NCBI GenBank assembly: GCA_032207245.1
Contig: CM063507.1
Location: 97,042,694 to 97,106,693, forward strand
Direction of reading: 5' to 3'
Length of the DNA stretch: 64,000 bases
DNA from: Pardosa pseudoannulata
Taxonomy: Eukaryota; Arthropoda; Arachnida; Araneae; Lycosidae
Positions 12,002 to 22,600 of this stretch are shown here, in pieces; the first letter of the stretch is position 1; every line of letters starts with the position of its first letter. A program made the translations under genes and the position numbers. Under the pieces are notes generated by a model. That model had not been told where the DNA came from and did no database searches. It saw nothing but the letters and a program-made list of their open reading frames with translations.

Positions 12002-12050
12002 CAGCGAGACGCTGTCAAAAAGACAGCGTCTCGCTGCTATTTAGATCTGG
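11988..12050. repeat. Perfect 29-bp hairpin with a five-A loop (gypsy copy 1)
   Basis: The left arm (11988-12016) and right arm (12022-12050) are exact reverse complements, and the loop is aaaaa. The pol stop codon (11999-12001) sits in the left arm. The 3' LTR begins 28 bases after the hairpin. A snap-back during reverse transcription or an RNA 3'-end structure would both produce this. Confidence 0.95.
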
Positions 12051-12077
12051 ATATAGGAGCTCTGGAGATAGGAGCAA

Positions 12078-12417
12078 TGCCGCATAAAGAAGCTTAGCCA
12101 ACTATCTCAGTGGCCGAATGGTCAAAGCACGCGATCCAGACTCGGAGATTGTGGGTTCGATGCTTGACATAGCAGTTTATCCAAAGTACGGATTTTTAAT
12201 TTAAAAATGTTGTTTATTGTTTCCTTATGTTCTTGATTATTCTAGATCTTTCTTTAATATGTAAATTAGTTATTTCTCGAATATTCTGTTCGGGTATAAA
12301 AGCTGATACCCACTAGTTGTAGGCAACTTCTCGGTCTTGTAAAGTTGCGAGTTGCTACTTAGCTTCAATAAATTCTTCTGTTACGTTAAACGGTGTGTTC
12401 ATTCGAATCTTCGTGAT
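12078..12417 (+). repeat. 3' LTR of gypsy copy 1 (340 bp)
   Basis: It starts TGCCGCATAAAG, directly after a purine-rich tract (ggagataggagcaa) that fits a polypurine tract. It contains a tRNA-like A/B box pair (12111-12121 and 12154-12164), a TATA box (tataaaag, 12295-12302) and a poly(A) signal (aataaa, 12367-12372). The copy 2 LTR at 15099-15438 has the same length. Confidence 0.85.
12295..12302 (+). promoter_or_regulatory. LTR TATA box
   Basis: The sequence tataaaag stands 65 bases before the aataaa signal, the expected order for an LTR that carries both promoter and polyadenylation site. The same motif is at 15316-15323 in copy 2. Confidence 0.65.
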
Positions 12418-12618
12418 AATATAGAAGACACCATCAACAGCATCAGAATGCATAATGACTAATACCTTAACATTTATAAAAGAAAATTAAGATTTAAATA
12501 TACTTCCTTTAATAATAACCTTTTCTGACTGAAAGCCATACTCATTTTTTCGATTTCCCTTTTCATATTCAAAATCATATCCATATTTTTACAACTTAAA
12601 ACTCCCTATGAGAACAAA

Positions 12619-12687
<69 letters not shown>

Positions 12688-13473
12688 TTGGAGCATGAAT
12701 GGGAAAATTCCCAAACATGAAATTTTGCACACTGGCAGAAGTTTTAAATCAATTAGATTAAAAAGAAATGGTTAGAGAGCAGTCGTTTTTGCCTTATTTT
12801 ATAATTTTATGTAATTCTAAGTATACCACATGTAATTTTACCTTTTGATATACTATAGGATTATAGTAAAAGTAAATATAACACTTGCAAATCCGGTATA
12901 TATTTTATAAGATATTCAAAATCACTAAAATGCAGTTTATCAAACATGTAATTTATTTCAAAAGCATTGATATAAATTAACTGGACAAGGGGAAAAATTA
13001 TTTGAATAATCTCTTACCTCTACAGTTTTAATATATTATAAAAGTGAATTAAATGCTTCTGATAGTGCACAGAAGCATATACAAATGTACATAATAAGTT
13101 ATATAAGCATATATATAAAGTTATATTGTATTTTATTTTAAACATTTTTTTATGATGAAAAAGCTAAATATTTAATGAATACTGCTATAAAAATGTAAGC
13201 AGTATATAAAACATCAAAGTAGAACTTGTATGTTTTTTTCATTATACATTACTTACACTTATTTTGTCAACCTTGACACATGTAGAACTTTAATTAAAAA
13301 TTAACTATAATATCTTTGTTACTTTTTGCAGATATTATACAAAAATGTGTTTGTTAAGCAATTGTCAGTGGAATTCATAAACTGTTTTATTTGAAGTATA
13401 AAATTATGGTGTTAAGCTTGTAAACAAGCAGAATATGAACATTCCCGCAATTCATTTTATTTTATTTTACGGT
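12418..13473. repeat. Zinc-finger unit upstream sequence, first tandem copy, with (AT)n
   Basis: Host sequence beginning atagaagacaccatcaacagc. It is duplicated at 15439-16445 and recurs in the other units (20795, 32300 and 39775 onward). It contains an (AT)n microsatellite at about 12617-12683; the second tandem copy has only a few AT repeats, so the tract changed after the duplication. No gene is seen. Confidence 0.8.
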
Positions 13474-13492
13474 TGTAACAGATCACCATTCA

Positions 13493-13699
13493 TTGTGCTG
13501 GCTTATGAATCTCAAGGATCCCTCAGGCCGACTGGCAAGGTGGGCTCTTCGACTCCAAGAATATAATTTTTCAGTAATATACAAATCGGGTAGGAAGCAT
13601 AACGATGCCGACGCTCTCTCGAGGAATCCAGTAGACGAAGAGACTGAGACGCAAGATCAATTTTTAGCAGTAACCACTAGTATAGACCTCACTGTCTAG
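13493..13699 (+). pseudogene. Gypsy copy 2 RNase H C-terminus, ending at a nonsense codon
   Basis: The frame shows [11 protein letters not shown] and [17 protein letters not shown], the usual junction between RNase H and integrase. It stops at TAG (13697-13699), where copy 1 has GAG. A single G-to-T change therefore cuts it from the integrase frame that follows. Confidence 0.8.
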
Positions 13700-13726
13700 C
13701 AGAAGAAAGATCCAGACATAGCAAAA

Positions 13727-15022
13727 ATGATCCTTCCGAAGATCGGATCATCCACCGAAAGGCAATTTGAGTTAATTGATGGAGTCCTATGCAGAAAGAA
13801 TTTTGATCCAGCTGGAAAGACATGGTTGCCCGTCATTCCCAAACATCTACGTGCAGACATACTTAAACATTTTCACGACGCGCCTACCGCAGGGCATTTG
13901 GGCTTTGCGAAAACGTACAACAGGATCCGGAAAAGATTTTATTGGCCGGGAATGTACCGAAATGTTGTTAGATATGTCATGCACTGCCGAGATTGCCAAA
14001 GAAAAAAATCAGTTACACAACTACCACCTGGACGCCTGGTTTCTATCCCTCCTGCTGTCGTACCTTTTCATCGAATTGGGATTGATCTGCTTGGGAGATT
14101 TCCTAAATCTGCCCATGGTAATAAATGGATCGCAGTCTGCACTGATTATTGTACACGATATGCAATAACTAAAGCTTTACCAACTGCTGAAGCCGAAGAA
14201 GTAGCCAAGTTCCTGCTCGAAGAGATTCTTCTAAAACATGGAGCTCCTCGGGTCATTATTACAGATCGTGGTGCCGTTTTTCAATCCAGGCTTGTTTCCG
14301 CTCTCGTCGAATTGTGCAATATCGATCATCGCATGACGACTGCGTATCATCCCCAGACAAATGGTTTGACGGAGCGCCTTAACAAAACTCTAGCCGATAT
14401 GCTGTCCATGTATGTTGACACCGAACAGAAAAACTGGGACGAAATTCTACCATTTGTGACGTTCGCCTATAACACTGCCAAGCAGGAGACAACAGGATTC
14501 ACACCGTTCTACCTAGTCCATGGACGTGAAGCCGAAACGACGCTGGATACGATGTTTCCATTCTGCCCTGATGATGCAACTAACGATTACATAGCCAAGA
14601 CCATTTCCAGAGCAGAAGAGTCGAGACAGTTGGCTCGAACGCATACTCTGAGAGCGCAAGATAAAGACCGTCGACGTTATGACTCTAAGCACCGAGTGGT
14701 GTCTTATAGTCCTGGAGACCTTGTATGGGTTTATACCCCGGTCCGAAAGGTCGGTCTTTCAGAGAAGCTCTTAAGAAGGTATTTCGGTCCCTATCAAGTG
14801 TTGCGCCGTCTATCCGACGTTACCTATGAAGTGCAAGATTTCAATCCTTCCTCCCGAAAAAGAAAACCAAAAGATGTTGTCCATGTTTTACGTATGAAGC
14901 CGTACCATGATCCGACGAAGCAAACCGAAAGTGAAGATGGACGAAATCCAGGTGTCGTTCTTCCGGAAGAGAGGTCAAAAGAAATTTACAAGGGACCTGT
15001 GACACGCTCCAGATCTAAATAG
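13727..15022 (+). CDS. Ty3/gypsy integrase, intact 431-residue frame
   Basis: This is the longest undamaged gypsy frame here. Residues 50-90 form the HHCC zinc-binding domain (His50, His57, Cys87, Cys90). The catalytic core has Asp120 in GIDLLG, Asp180 in ITDRGA and Glu216 in NGLTERLN, a DD35E arrangement. AYHPQTNG precedes the Glu. The C-terminal part has the YSPGDLVWV and RYFGPYQVL blocks typical of the GPY/F module. Integrase inserts the cDNA into the genome. It has no start of its own: the frame is the tail of a pol polyprotein cut off by a nonsense codon at 13697, so expression as a protein is doubtful. The stop lies in the hairpin at 15009-15071. Confidence 0.9.
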   Translation: MILPKIGSSTERQFELIDGVLCRKNFDPAGKTWLPVIPKHLRADILKHFHDAPTAGHLGFAKTYNRIRKRFYWPGMYRNVVRYVMHCRDCQRKKSVTQLPPGRLVSIPPAVVPFHRIGIDLLGRFPKSAHGNKWIAVCTDYCTRYAITKALPTAEAEEVAKFLLEEILLKHGAPRVIITDRGAVFQSRLVSALVELCNIDHRMTTAYHPQTNGLTERLNKTLADMLSMYVDTEQKNWDEILPFVTFAYNTAKQETTGFTPFYLVHGREAETTLDTMFPFCPDDATNDYIAKTISRAEESRQLARTHTLRAQDKDRRRYDSKHRVVSYSPGDLVWVYTPVRKVGLSEKLLRRYFGPYQVLRRLSDVTYEVQDFNPSSRKRKPKDVVHVLRMKPYHDPTKQTESEDGRNPGVVLPEERSKEIYKGPVTRSRSK

Positions 15023-15071
15023 CAGCGAGACGCTGTCAAAAAGACAGCGTCTCGCTGCTATTTAGATCTGG
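15009..15071. repeat. Perfect 29-bp hairpin with a five-A loop (gypsy copy 2)
   Basis: The arms 15009-15037 and 15043-15071 are exact reverse complements and identical to the hairpin of copy 1, including the position of the pol stop codon. It has been kept without change since the tandem duplication. Confidence 0.95.
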
Positions 15072-15098
15072 ATATAGGAGCTCTGGAGATAGGAGCAA

Positions 15099-15438
15099 TG
15101 CCGCATAAAGAAGCTTAGCCAACTATCTCAGTGGCCGAATGGTCAAAGCACGCGCTCCAGACCCGGAGATTATGGGTTCGATGCTTGACGTAGCAGTTTA
15201 TCCAAAGTACGGATTTTTAATTTAAAAATGTTGTTTATTGTTTCCTTATGTTCTTGATTATTCTAGATCTTTCTTTAATATGTAAATTAGTTATTTCTCG
15301 AATATTCTGTTCGGGTATAAAAGCTGATACCCACTAGTTGTAGGCAACTTCTCGGTCTTGTAAAGTTGCGAGTTGCTACTTAGCTTTAATAAATTCTTCT
15401 GTTACGTTAAACGGTGTGTTCATTTGAATCTTCGTGAT
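15099..15438 (+). repeat. 3' LTR of gypsy copy 2 (340 bp)
   Basis: It has the same organisation as the LTR at 12078-12417. The tRNA-like boxes are at 15132-15142 and 15175-15185, the TATA box at 15316-15323 and aataaa at 15388-15393. It is followed by the same host sequence, atagaagacacc. Confidence 0.85.
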
Positions 15439-16689
15439 AATATAGAAGACACCATCAACAGCATCAGAATGCATAATAACTTATACCTTAGCATTTATAT
15501 AAGCAAATGAAGATTTAAATATACTTCATTTAATAATAACCTTTTCTGACTGAAAGCCATACTCTTTTTTTCGATTTCCCTTTTCATATTCAAAATCATA
15601 TCCATATTTTTACAACTTATAACTCCCTATGAGAACAAAAAAAAAATATATATATAAAAAAATTTGGAGCATGAATGGAAAAATTCCCAAACATGAAATT
15701 TTGCACACTGGCAGAAGTTTTAAATCAATTAGATTAAAAAGAAATGGTTAGAGAGCAGTCGTTTTTGCCTTATTTTATAATTTTATGTAATTCTAAGTAT
15801 ACCACATGTAATTTTACCTTTTGATATACTATAGGATTATAGTAAAAGTAAATATAACACTTGCAAATCCGGTATATATTTTATAAGATATTCAAAATCA
15901 CTAAAATGCAGTTTATCAAACATGTAATTTATTTCAAAAGCATTGATATAAATTAACTGGACAAGGGGAAAAATTATTTGAATAATCTCTTACCTCTACA
16001 GTTTTAATATATTATAAAAGTGAATTAAATGCTTCTGATAGTGCACAGAAGCATATACAAATGTACATAATAAGTTATATAAGCATATATATAAAGTTAT
16101 ATTGTATTTTATTTTAAACATTTTTTTATGATGAAAAAGCTAAATATTTAATGAATACTGCTATAAAAATGTAAGCAGTATATAAAACATCAAAGTAGAA
16201 CTTGTATGTTTTTTTCATTATACATTACTTACACTTATTTTGTCAACCTTGACACATGTAGAACTTTAATTAAAAATTAACTATAATATCTTTGTTACTT
16301 TTTGCAGATATTATACAAAAATGTGTTTGTTAAGCAATTGTCAGTGGAATTCATAAACTGTTTTATTTGAAGTATAAAATTATGGTGTTAAGCTTGTAAA
16401 CAAGCAGAATATGAACATTCCCGCAATTCATTTTATTTTTTTTTAATAACTCATCAACTGCTGTTTCATACTTTACAACACCAACAAGTACTATACCCAA
16501 TCCTGCATGTGTATTAAATATTAAGTGAATGTAAAGTATTCCAGTCATTAGAACTACTAATCTTAATCCTTTATTATTCAGAAATTGCAAATTAAACTTT
16601 GGATTTCACTTATCTGGAATTGAGAAATATATAAATGCCACAAAGAGAATGTTCATACAGGTTTGGATACTGAAAATAAAGGAAAGAGT

Positions 16690-16815
16690 CTTCAAAAGAT
16701 CTCTCAGAGAAAAAAAATTATGATTTGCAAAAACTTATTCAAATTCATAAATTTATTTGCCCTGACTTGTTAGTGTGGGGAAGAAGCACCATTTACTTTA
16801 CTGTTTTGTTATTCA
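16690..16815 (+). other. Possible exon remnant, DLSEK-type reading frame (unit 0)
   Basis: One frame reads SSKDLSEKKNYDLQKLIQ and then IHKFICPDLLVWGRST. Closely similar frames occur at the same place in the other units (22150, 34035, and inverted at 55767-55690). An AG (catacag) about 35 bases upstream could act as a 3' splice site. I do not recognise the peptide. It may be an exon of the zinc-finger gene transcript or of another duplicated gene; coding status is unproven. Confidence 0.3.
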
Positions 16816-17145
16816 AGGACTTTGCTGAAAGCTAAATCTGGATAATTATGAGAATCCGTAGAAGCAGATGGATTCAAATACTATAACTGGTTATAAAAAG
16901 CAGCACACAACTTACTTGCCATACAGACTACTAATAAAGAAAATTATGAAAAGAAAGTTTTTCCAAAATTATGATATATTAGTTTTATTGCTGCATTGGA
17001 TGTTAAAGAAGTAATGTCCCGATGAAATTGTTTACAGCTTTTGTTTATAATGATCCATTGAAACCAAAAGATTCATTACAGACTTACCAAATATATTCCT
17101 GACTCTTTAGGCACTACTATGAAACCAATGTATCTGAATCACACC

Positions 17146-17251
17146 AAGGAAGTACTGTTGCCAATCCTTCCAGAGAGGTCCTGCCAATATTAGCAAATCC
17201 AGTACTAGAGGGCTAGGCCCAGGAAGTACTGTTGCCAATCCTTCCAGAGAG
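17146..17251. repeat. 106-bp insertion with an internal direct repeat
   Basis: The insertion is flanked by gaatcacacc at 17136-17145 and 17252-17261; the matching site in another unit (about 43165) has one related copy. Inside, aggaagtactgttgccaatc plus 12 more bases occurs at both ends (17147 and 17221). This is a small insertion of unknown class. Confidence 0.6.
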
Positions 17252-17880
17252 GAATCACACCTTTGGTTAATTTACTAGTTCTTTTCCTTCACTAAAATCT
17301 CAAATGTCTACAGTTAATTCATTAAGAACTCCTGATATTTTTAAGGAAAAAAAAAGTTTTAAGTATAAATATTTGGAGCACAATGTGCATGAAATAGAAG
17401 GGGGAGATAATTATTGCGATGTTAGCAATACAGACTAGATAAAAAGATTTAATAATTTTATAAAGCTTATCAAAAATTGTTTTGAATCGAAAGCATTACA
17501 TATTACTAGATTTCCTTGCTAGTATGTTCATGTGAAACAAAAAAGTATTAGAAAACAGGAAGTCGAGAAGCAAAGGATATGAAATGATAATAATTATAGG
17601 GTTGTTGTTAAATTAGAAAAAAATGATCAGTGGGATACATTAACAAATTAAAAAATGTTATATCAAATCAAAATAAATCGATATTTTTTACAATTCAGTT
17701 CCTATCTTCCTTCTGTCCAAAATAACAATTTTTCCCCATTTTTGGTTCAGTCAGAAAAATATGTGACCTTCTTGTTCTTAACAAGTTAAAATGATAGGAA
17801 AATGACAACTTTAATATGTAAATATCCTTGTGTGTCATAGTTTCCCAACTTTTAGCAGACATTTCATAATTATTAAGGCA

Positions 17881-18257
17881 TGAACCAGCATAGCTCATTC
17901 TGCAAAGGTAGCTATGTCGTAACTGAAAGGTTGTGGGTTCAGGGCTCGAGCCAGCCTAAGACCTGCCATGTTCACTAAAGGAGACTGTGGCACGCAAAAT
18001 ATGTACGTGGCCTCAATGTCCTCCAAGTATTCAATCAATACCTCTGTAGGTAGCAGGCCAAGCCTGGGGAATCTGCAGCTTCATTCCTGCTCTAAATTGC
18101 GAGGACCCAGCGGGGGTAATGTTATTTGTGTTCATAGCATACCTTAAGCTATGCGTGATCCCCAGGTGGTGCTAAACGAGTAACAGCTTTGCAGCCATGT
18201 ATTGGCATAAAGGTATGTGCCTGTTTTGCCAGATGCATTAAAAAATGAAAAATAATA
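17881..18257 (+). mobile_element. tRNA-derived SINE, family 1 (unit 1)
   Basis: The head looks tRNA-like (tagctcattctgc as a degenerate A box, gggttcagggctcgag as the B box), followed by a unique body and an A-rich tail. It is flanked by an imperfect duplication: ataattattaaggca before (17866-17880) and ataatcatgaaggca after (18258-18272). Copies lie at the same place in the units at 28043 and 35063, so the insertion predates unit duplication. Confidence 0.8.
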
Positions 18258-18272
18258 ATAATCATGAAGGCA

Positions 18273-19259
18273 CAAAGGCATACTCAGGAATAAGAGACTG
18301 AGAGGATTGAAAATATTACTTTTACTCAACAAAATTTGAAAGATACAGAAATTTTTTTAAAACATACTGCTCAACTTTTATTTCATAAATATAATTTAAT
18401 TTTCTTACAAGTATAACCTTTCTTTAACTGTTATTCTGTAAAAAAGCAAGTAGCAACTTTACTTTGGAATTAATTTCATCATCACTTAAGATATAATGTA
18501 GTCATGACTAATGACACAGACATACACTTGAAAGCATGGAGGACAATACAAAACACTTCTTTTTTTATACACATACAAACAGGAACAAAATATGTATTAA
18601 ATATTATCGGTAGTAAAAATATATAAAATTTTTATAGTAAAAATACCATATACAAGTAATTATAAGCCTTACATTTTATTTTAATCAGTTATTATACAGT
18701 AACTTATTAACAAATAGCCAAAACTTAATAAAAAGTAAGCAAGAAAAACATTTTACTTACAGACGTACGTCTACAAACCAAATCATAAAAATCTACATCC
18801 CCCCCCCTACATACATATTTAAAAAAATTATGTACCTTTTCCACACATTTTTCAGTATCTCACAAACTTTTCCTTATCAGAAAATATTTGAGAAAAATAG
18901 AATAAATTGAAATATTTAAATAAACCACATGCAACTTAAAAAAATAATTCTTAAAACAAAATATTGTCTATGTTGACTGAAATGTAAAAATGCTGAATAG
19001 TACCTTTACTGATCACCACGCTGCAACAACAACCAATTTCATAATCATGGACAACGTTCTGTATTTCAAAAATTAATTTCTTAAATGAATATTATCAAAT
19101 GATTTTTCCCCATGGTCAATACAAAGGTGATTCATGGTTTTTAAGCAAATGCTCTTTTATATACTGCAAGAATAATGTTTATAACCAGTGTGTAAATGAA
19201 GATGAATGTGTAAGTGGGATTTTGTAGGAAAAGCTCCGTTACATACACTAAATTATTTT
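18273..19259. repeat. Downstream region of zinc-finger gene 1
   Basis: AT-rich sequence conserved downstream of each family gene (compare 29650-30660 and 36305-37150, and inverted at 61860-62470). A recognisable block is the acttacag-acgta-gtctac segment near 18755. It probably contains the 3'UTR. No other coding sequence is seen. Confidence 0.7.
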
Positions 19260-19412
19260 TTTTACAGAAGAAAACAGATTCTCAACAGTAAGAGAACAAT
19301 GTTTTTTCAAGCTGGAATTCTCAGAAAATGCTTTCTTACATAAATAACAAGGAAAAGGTTTTACACCAGTATGGTTACAAAGATGTTTTTTGAAGCTGCA
19401 ACTCTGAGAAAA
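19260..19412 (-). pseudogene. Detached 3' finger remnant of zinc-finger gene 1
   Basis: In the minus direction, after the stop, the sequence still encodes FSQSCSFKKHLCNHTGVKPF, a CYLCKKAF motif and then SENSSLKKH. This is parts of two fingers, joined to the gene where about ten codons are missing. It shows what the ancestral C-terminus contained. Confidence 0.7.
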
Positions 19413-19970
19413 TTATTTCTCATCAGTATGGGATCGAAGATGATTTTTCAAGTTCGAACTCCCAGAAAATGCTTTCTTACATATATCACAAGAAAACGGT
19501 TTCTTAACAGTATGGGAAACTAGATGTCTTTTTAATTTAGAACTCTCAGCAAAAGCTTTCTTACATACATGACAAGAAAACGGTTTCTCACCAGTATGGG
19601 AACGAAGATGTCTTTTCAAGCTGTAACTCACAGAAAATGCTTTCCTACATACTTCACACGAAAATGGTTTCTCACCAGTATGGGATCGAAAATGTACTTT
19701 CAAGCTGGAACTCTCAGAAAATATTTTCTTACATACATCACAATAGAACAGTTTCTCACCAGTATGGGAACGTAGATGTCTTTTTAAATTAGCACTGTCA
19801 GAAAATGCTTTCTTACATACATCGCAAACAAATTTTTTTTCTGGAGTATGAGAATATAAATGGTTATCCAAGTGGCATTTTTGAGAAAATGATTCGTTAG
19901 ATATATTACATGCAAAAGGACATTCCTTTGAATCTAGTAAATTAAAATGGTTTAAATCACTATTCTCCAT
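19413..19970 (-). CDS. C2H2 zinc-finger protein 1 (truncated member)
   Basis: I place the start at 19970, because [14 protein letters not shown] is the conserved N-terminus of the family; in-frame codons further upstream are not conserved. The 185-residue product has a degenerate first finger (one Cys replaced by Ser) and then five complete C2H2 fingers of the form [28 protein letters not shown], the linkers being the DNA-binding TGEKP type. It would be a nuclear DNA-binding protein; its targets are unknown. The frame ends in SHTDEK at 19413. Beyond it (to about 19260) further finger sequence continues after a loss of roughly half a finger, so the gene has lost C-terminal fingers. No intron is needed. 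Confidence 0.75.
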   Translation of the reverse strand: MENSDLNHFNLLDSKECPFACNISNESFSQKCHLDNHLYSHTPEKKFVCDVCKKAFSDSANLKRHLRSHTGEKLFYCDVCKKIFSESSSLKVHFRSHTGEKPFSCEVCRKAFSVSYSLKRHLRSHTGEKPFSCHVCKKAFAESSKLKRHLVSHTVKKPFSCDICKKAFSGSSNLKNHLRSHTDEK

Positions 19971-22600
19971 ATCAGCAACAAATACGATTTTGATTAATAT
20001 GTGTTTTTCAGTTATTTTACTGTACAAATACTCCTAAACAATACATAAGCCTATGATTACAAATTAAGACATTACATTGCATATATAGTCTATACAACAA
20101 TTTTATTATATCTGATCTACTTTTGAGCAAGTGTCTGTTATCATAACATTAAAAAATTTTTCATCTCACAAAGATCAGAAGGACTAATCATTATACAATG
20201 CTGCAGATTTTGTTGACAACTGTTTTATGAAGCCGATATACATATAGCCCCCATACATGTAATTTTTTTTATTTTTAAAACATATATTAGAATTTGAACT
20301 TTTGTGATAAAAATTTACAAATGTAAAAATTTTTACACTGAAATACAAGTTCCTCTAACACAGAAATCAATTCAGTATTTAGTTGAACACTGCAGCATCA
20401 ATTGTAGAGAAACACTCTAAATTGAATGTAACCTGTAAAAGAAAAAAATATATATATATTTACTACAGTTTAAGTTTTGTCTAAATGTGGGTGGAAAGAA
20501 TAAGTTTTAAGATGTTTGATATTAACTATAACTCATTTTTTAATTATTATTTTAACAGGGAAAAAAACTAGTCAGATGTTTGAAAAAGCTAATTTTACTG
20601 ATTGAAACTAAAAGAATTGTGGCACATTTTCAAAAGTACTGACCTACTTCTGTATAGAAAACAACAAAAGTTAATTTTTGTACAAAAACCCTTTTTTTAT
20701 TGTTATTCTGAAATAATGCAAATTGTAAGTAGACTTTGGAATCAATTTTATCATAAGATCTAGCATGATTTTAATGCATGAAAAAGGGACATCATTAACA
20801 GCATCAGAAAGCATAACAACTCATACCTTAGCATTTATAAGAGAAATTAAGATTTAAATATACTTCCTTGAATAATAACATTACTGACCAAATGAGATGC
20901 TTTATTTTTTTATTGTTATTATTTTTCTTTTTGAATTTGATATCATATTCATATTTTTATATCTTAAAACTCCAAATAAGAAGCAAAAATAAATAAGAAC
21001 ATAAAGTTAGAACATGAATGTAGAAATAACCAAACACGAAATTTTGCACACTCATAGTAATTTTGAATCAATTAGGTTTATAAAAGATGGGCAGGGAGCA
21101 GTTGTTTTGCCTTATTTTATAATTTTATGTAAATCTAAGTAAAGAATACCATGCAATTCTACCTTTTGAAAGAAAGTGAATTAATTTGATAAAATAAATT
21201 TTAATATTACTTACATAGACTATAGGATTAATATAATTGTAGTAATTAATTGTTGTAATTAAGTAAATTATTAAACCTACAAACCAGGTGCATATTTATA
21301 TGTTCAAAATCACTAAAATGCAGTTTATCAACCATATAATTTATTGCAAAAGCACTGCTATAAATTAATTGGACAAGAGGAAAAATTATTTGAAGAATCT
21401 CTTCCCTCTACAGTTTTAATATATTATAAAAGTTAATTAAATGCTTTTCATAGTGCACAGAAGCATATACATAGTTTTTTCATGAACAAATACATTTTAC
21501 TTAAGAAATGACTCTAATAAGTTATTATACTGCATTTTATTTTAAATCATATTTTCTTTCTGATGAAAAAGCTAGATGAATACTTAATGAATGCTCCTAT
21601 AAAGTAAGCAGTATTTATTTGAGTATGTTTTGGGCTATAAAACATCAAAGTAGAATTTATATGTTTCTTTCATTATTCATTATTTATACTTATTTTGTCA
21701 ATCTGGAAATATATAGAACTTTAATTATAAATTAATTATATCATCTTTGTCACTTTTTGTAGATATTATACAAAAAATGTGTTTCTTAAGCAATTGCCAC
21801 AGGAATTCATAAACTGCCTTATTTGAAGTATGAAATTATGCTCCTAGGTTTGTAAACATGCAAGAAGGAAACAACCAGCTATTCATTTTTTCTAATTACT
21901 CAGCAACTGCTGTTTTCTACTTTACAACACCAACAAGTACTATGTACAATCCTGCATCTGTATTAAACATTATTCCTGTCATTAGAAATTCCAATTTTAA
22001 TCTTTTATGTTTCAGAAATTGCAAATTAAAGATATGAAAAAAGTTTGGATTTCACTTATCTGGAATTGAGAAGTACATAAATGCTACTAATACAATGTTC
22101 ATACAGGTTTGGATACTGAAAATTAAAGTCTTTTTAAAGAGTCTTCAAAGGATCTCTCAGAGGAAGAAAATTATGATTTGCAAAACTTATTCAGAGATAT
22201 ATTAATTTATTTGCTCAGACAAGTTAGTATGGGGAAGAAGCATCATGTTCTTTACTGTTTTGTTACTCAAGGGCTTTGCTTAGTGTCAAATCAGGATAAT
22301 TATGAACATCCATGGAAGCAGATGAATTCAAATCCTGTAACTCTGATTATAAAAAGCAGCACGCAACTCACTTGCCATAAAGGCTGGTAAGAAAGAAAAT
22401 TCTCAACAGAGTTTTCCAAAAATATAAAATATTTTTTTTATTTCTGCACTGGATGTTAAAGTAAAGCCTCGATGAAAATTGTCTACAAATTTTGTTTATA
22501 ATGATACATTGAAACGAAAAGAATCTTTTTCGACTTACCAAAGATATTACTGATTCTTTAGGCCACAATATGAAACGAATGAATCTGAATTATTTGTAGA
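19971..22600. repeat. Upstream region of zinc-finger gene 1
   Basis: Conserved AT-rich unit sequence, including atgctgcagattttgttg (about 20200), catcaacagcatcagaa (20795), ggaattcataaactgc (21800) and tcatacaggtttggatactg (22105). Promoter elements cannot be assigned with confidence. The DLSE-type frame is present near 22155 but is frameshifted. Confidence 0.7.

Larger units (their letters stand above)
9353..12417 (+). mobile_element. Ty3/gypsy LTR retrotransposon, copy 1 (internally deleted)
   Basis: The element is flanked by a probable 5-bp target duplication aatat (9348-9352 and 12418-12422). It has a 5' LTR fragment (9353 to about 9498), a decayed reverse transcriptase/RNase H region, an integrase region and a 340-bp 3' LTR. 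Gag, protease and most of the reverse transcriptase are missing because the 5' LTR fragment is joined directly to the middle of the reverse transcriptase. About 270 bases of unrelated AT-rich sequence (10231-10504) interrupt the RNase H end. Confidence 0.85.
13474..15438 (+). mobile_element. Gypsy copy 2, 5'-truncated tandem copy
   Basis: It starts abruptly inside the RNase H region (ttgtaacagatcaccattc) at a junction with host sequence. It then repeats copy 1 from about 10188 to the end of the 3' LTR at an offset close to 3 kb. Because the host DNA after the LTR is repeated too, this copy arose by tandem duplication of about 3 kb and not by a separate insertion. Base differences between the copies are few. 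Confidence 0.88.
15439..17880. repeat. Zinc-finger unit upstream sequence, second tandem copy and continuation
   Basis: Up to about 16445 this repeats 12418-13473. Beyond that it continues in the order found in other units: cttatctggaattgagaaatatataaatg, the cataca|ggtttggatactg block at 16654, the short reading frame near 16700 and the caatacagactagataaaa block. A 106-bp insertion with a 10-bp duplication is at 17146-17251. No complete gene is seen. Confidence 0.75.

Noticed and set aside
12105..12170. tRNA-like sequence as a tRNA gene
   Set aside because: It lies inside a 340-bp LTR that is repeated as a whole, the B box is imperfect and no clean cloverleaf could be drawn.
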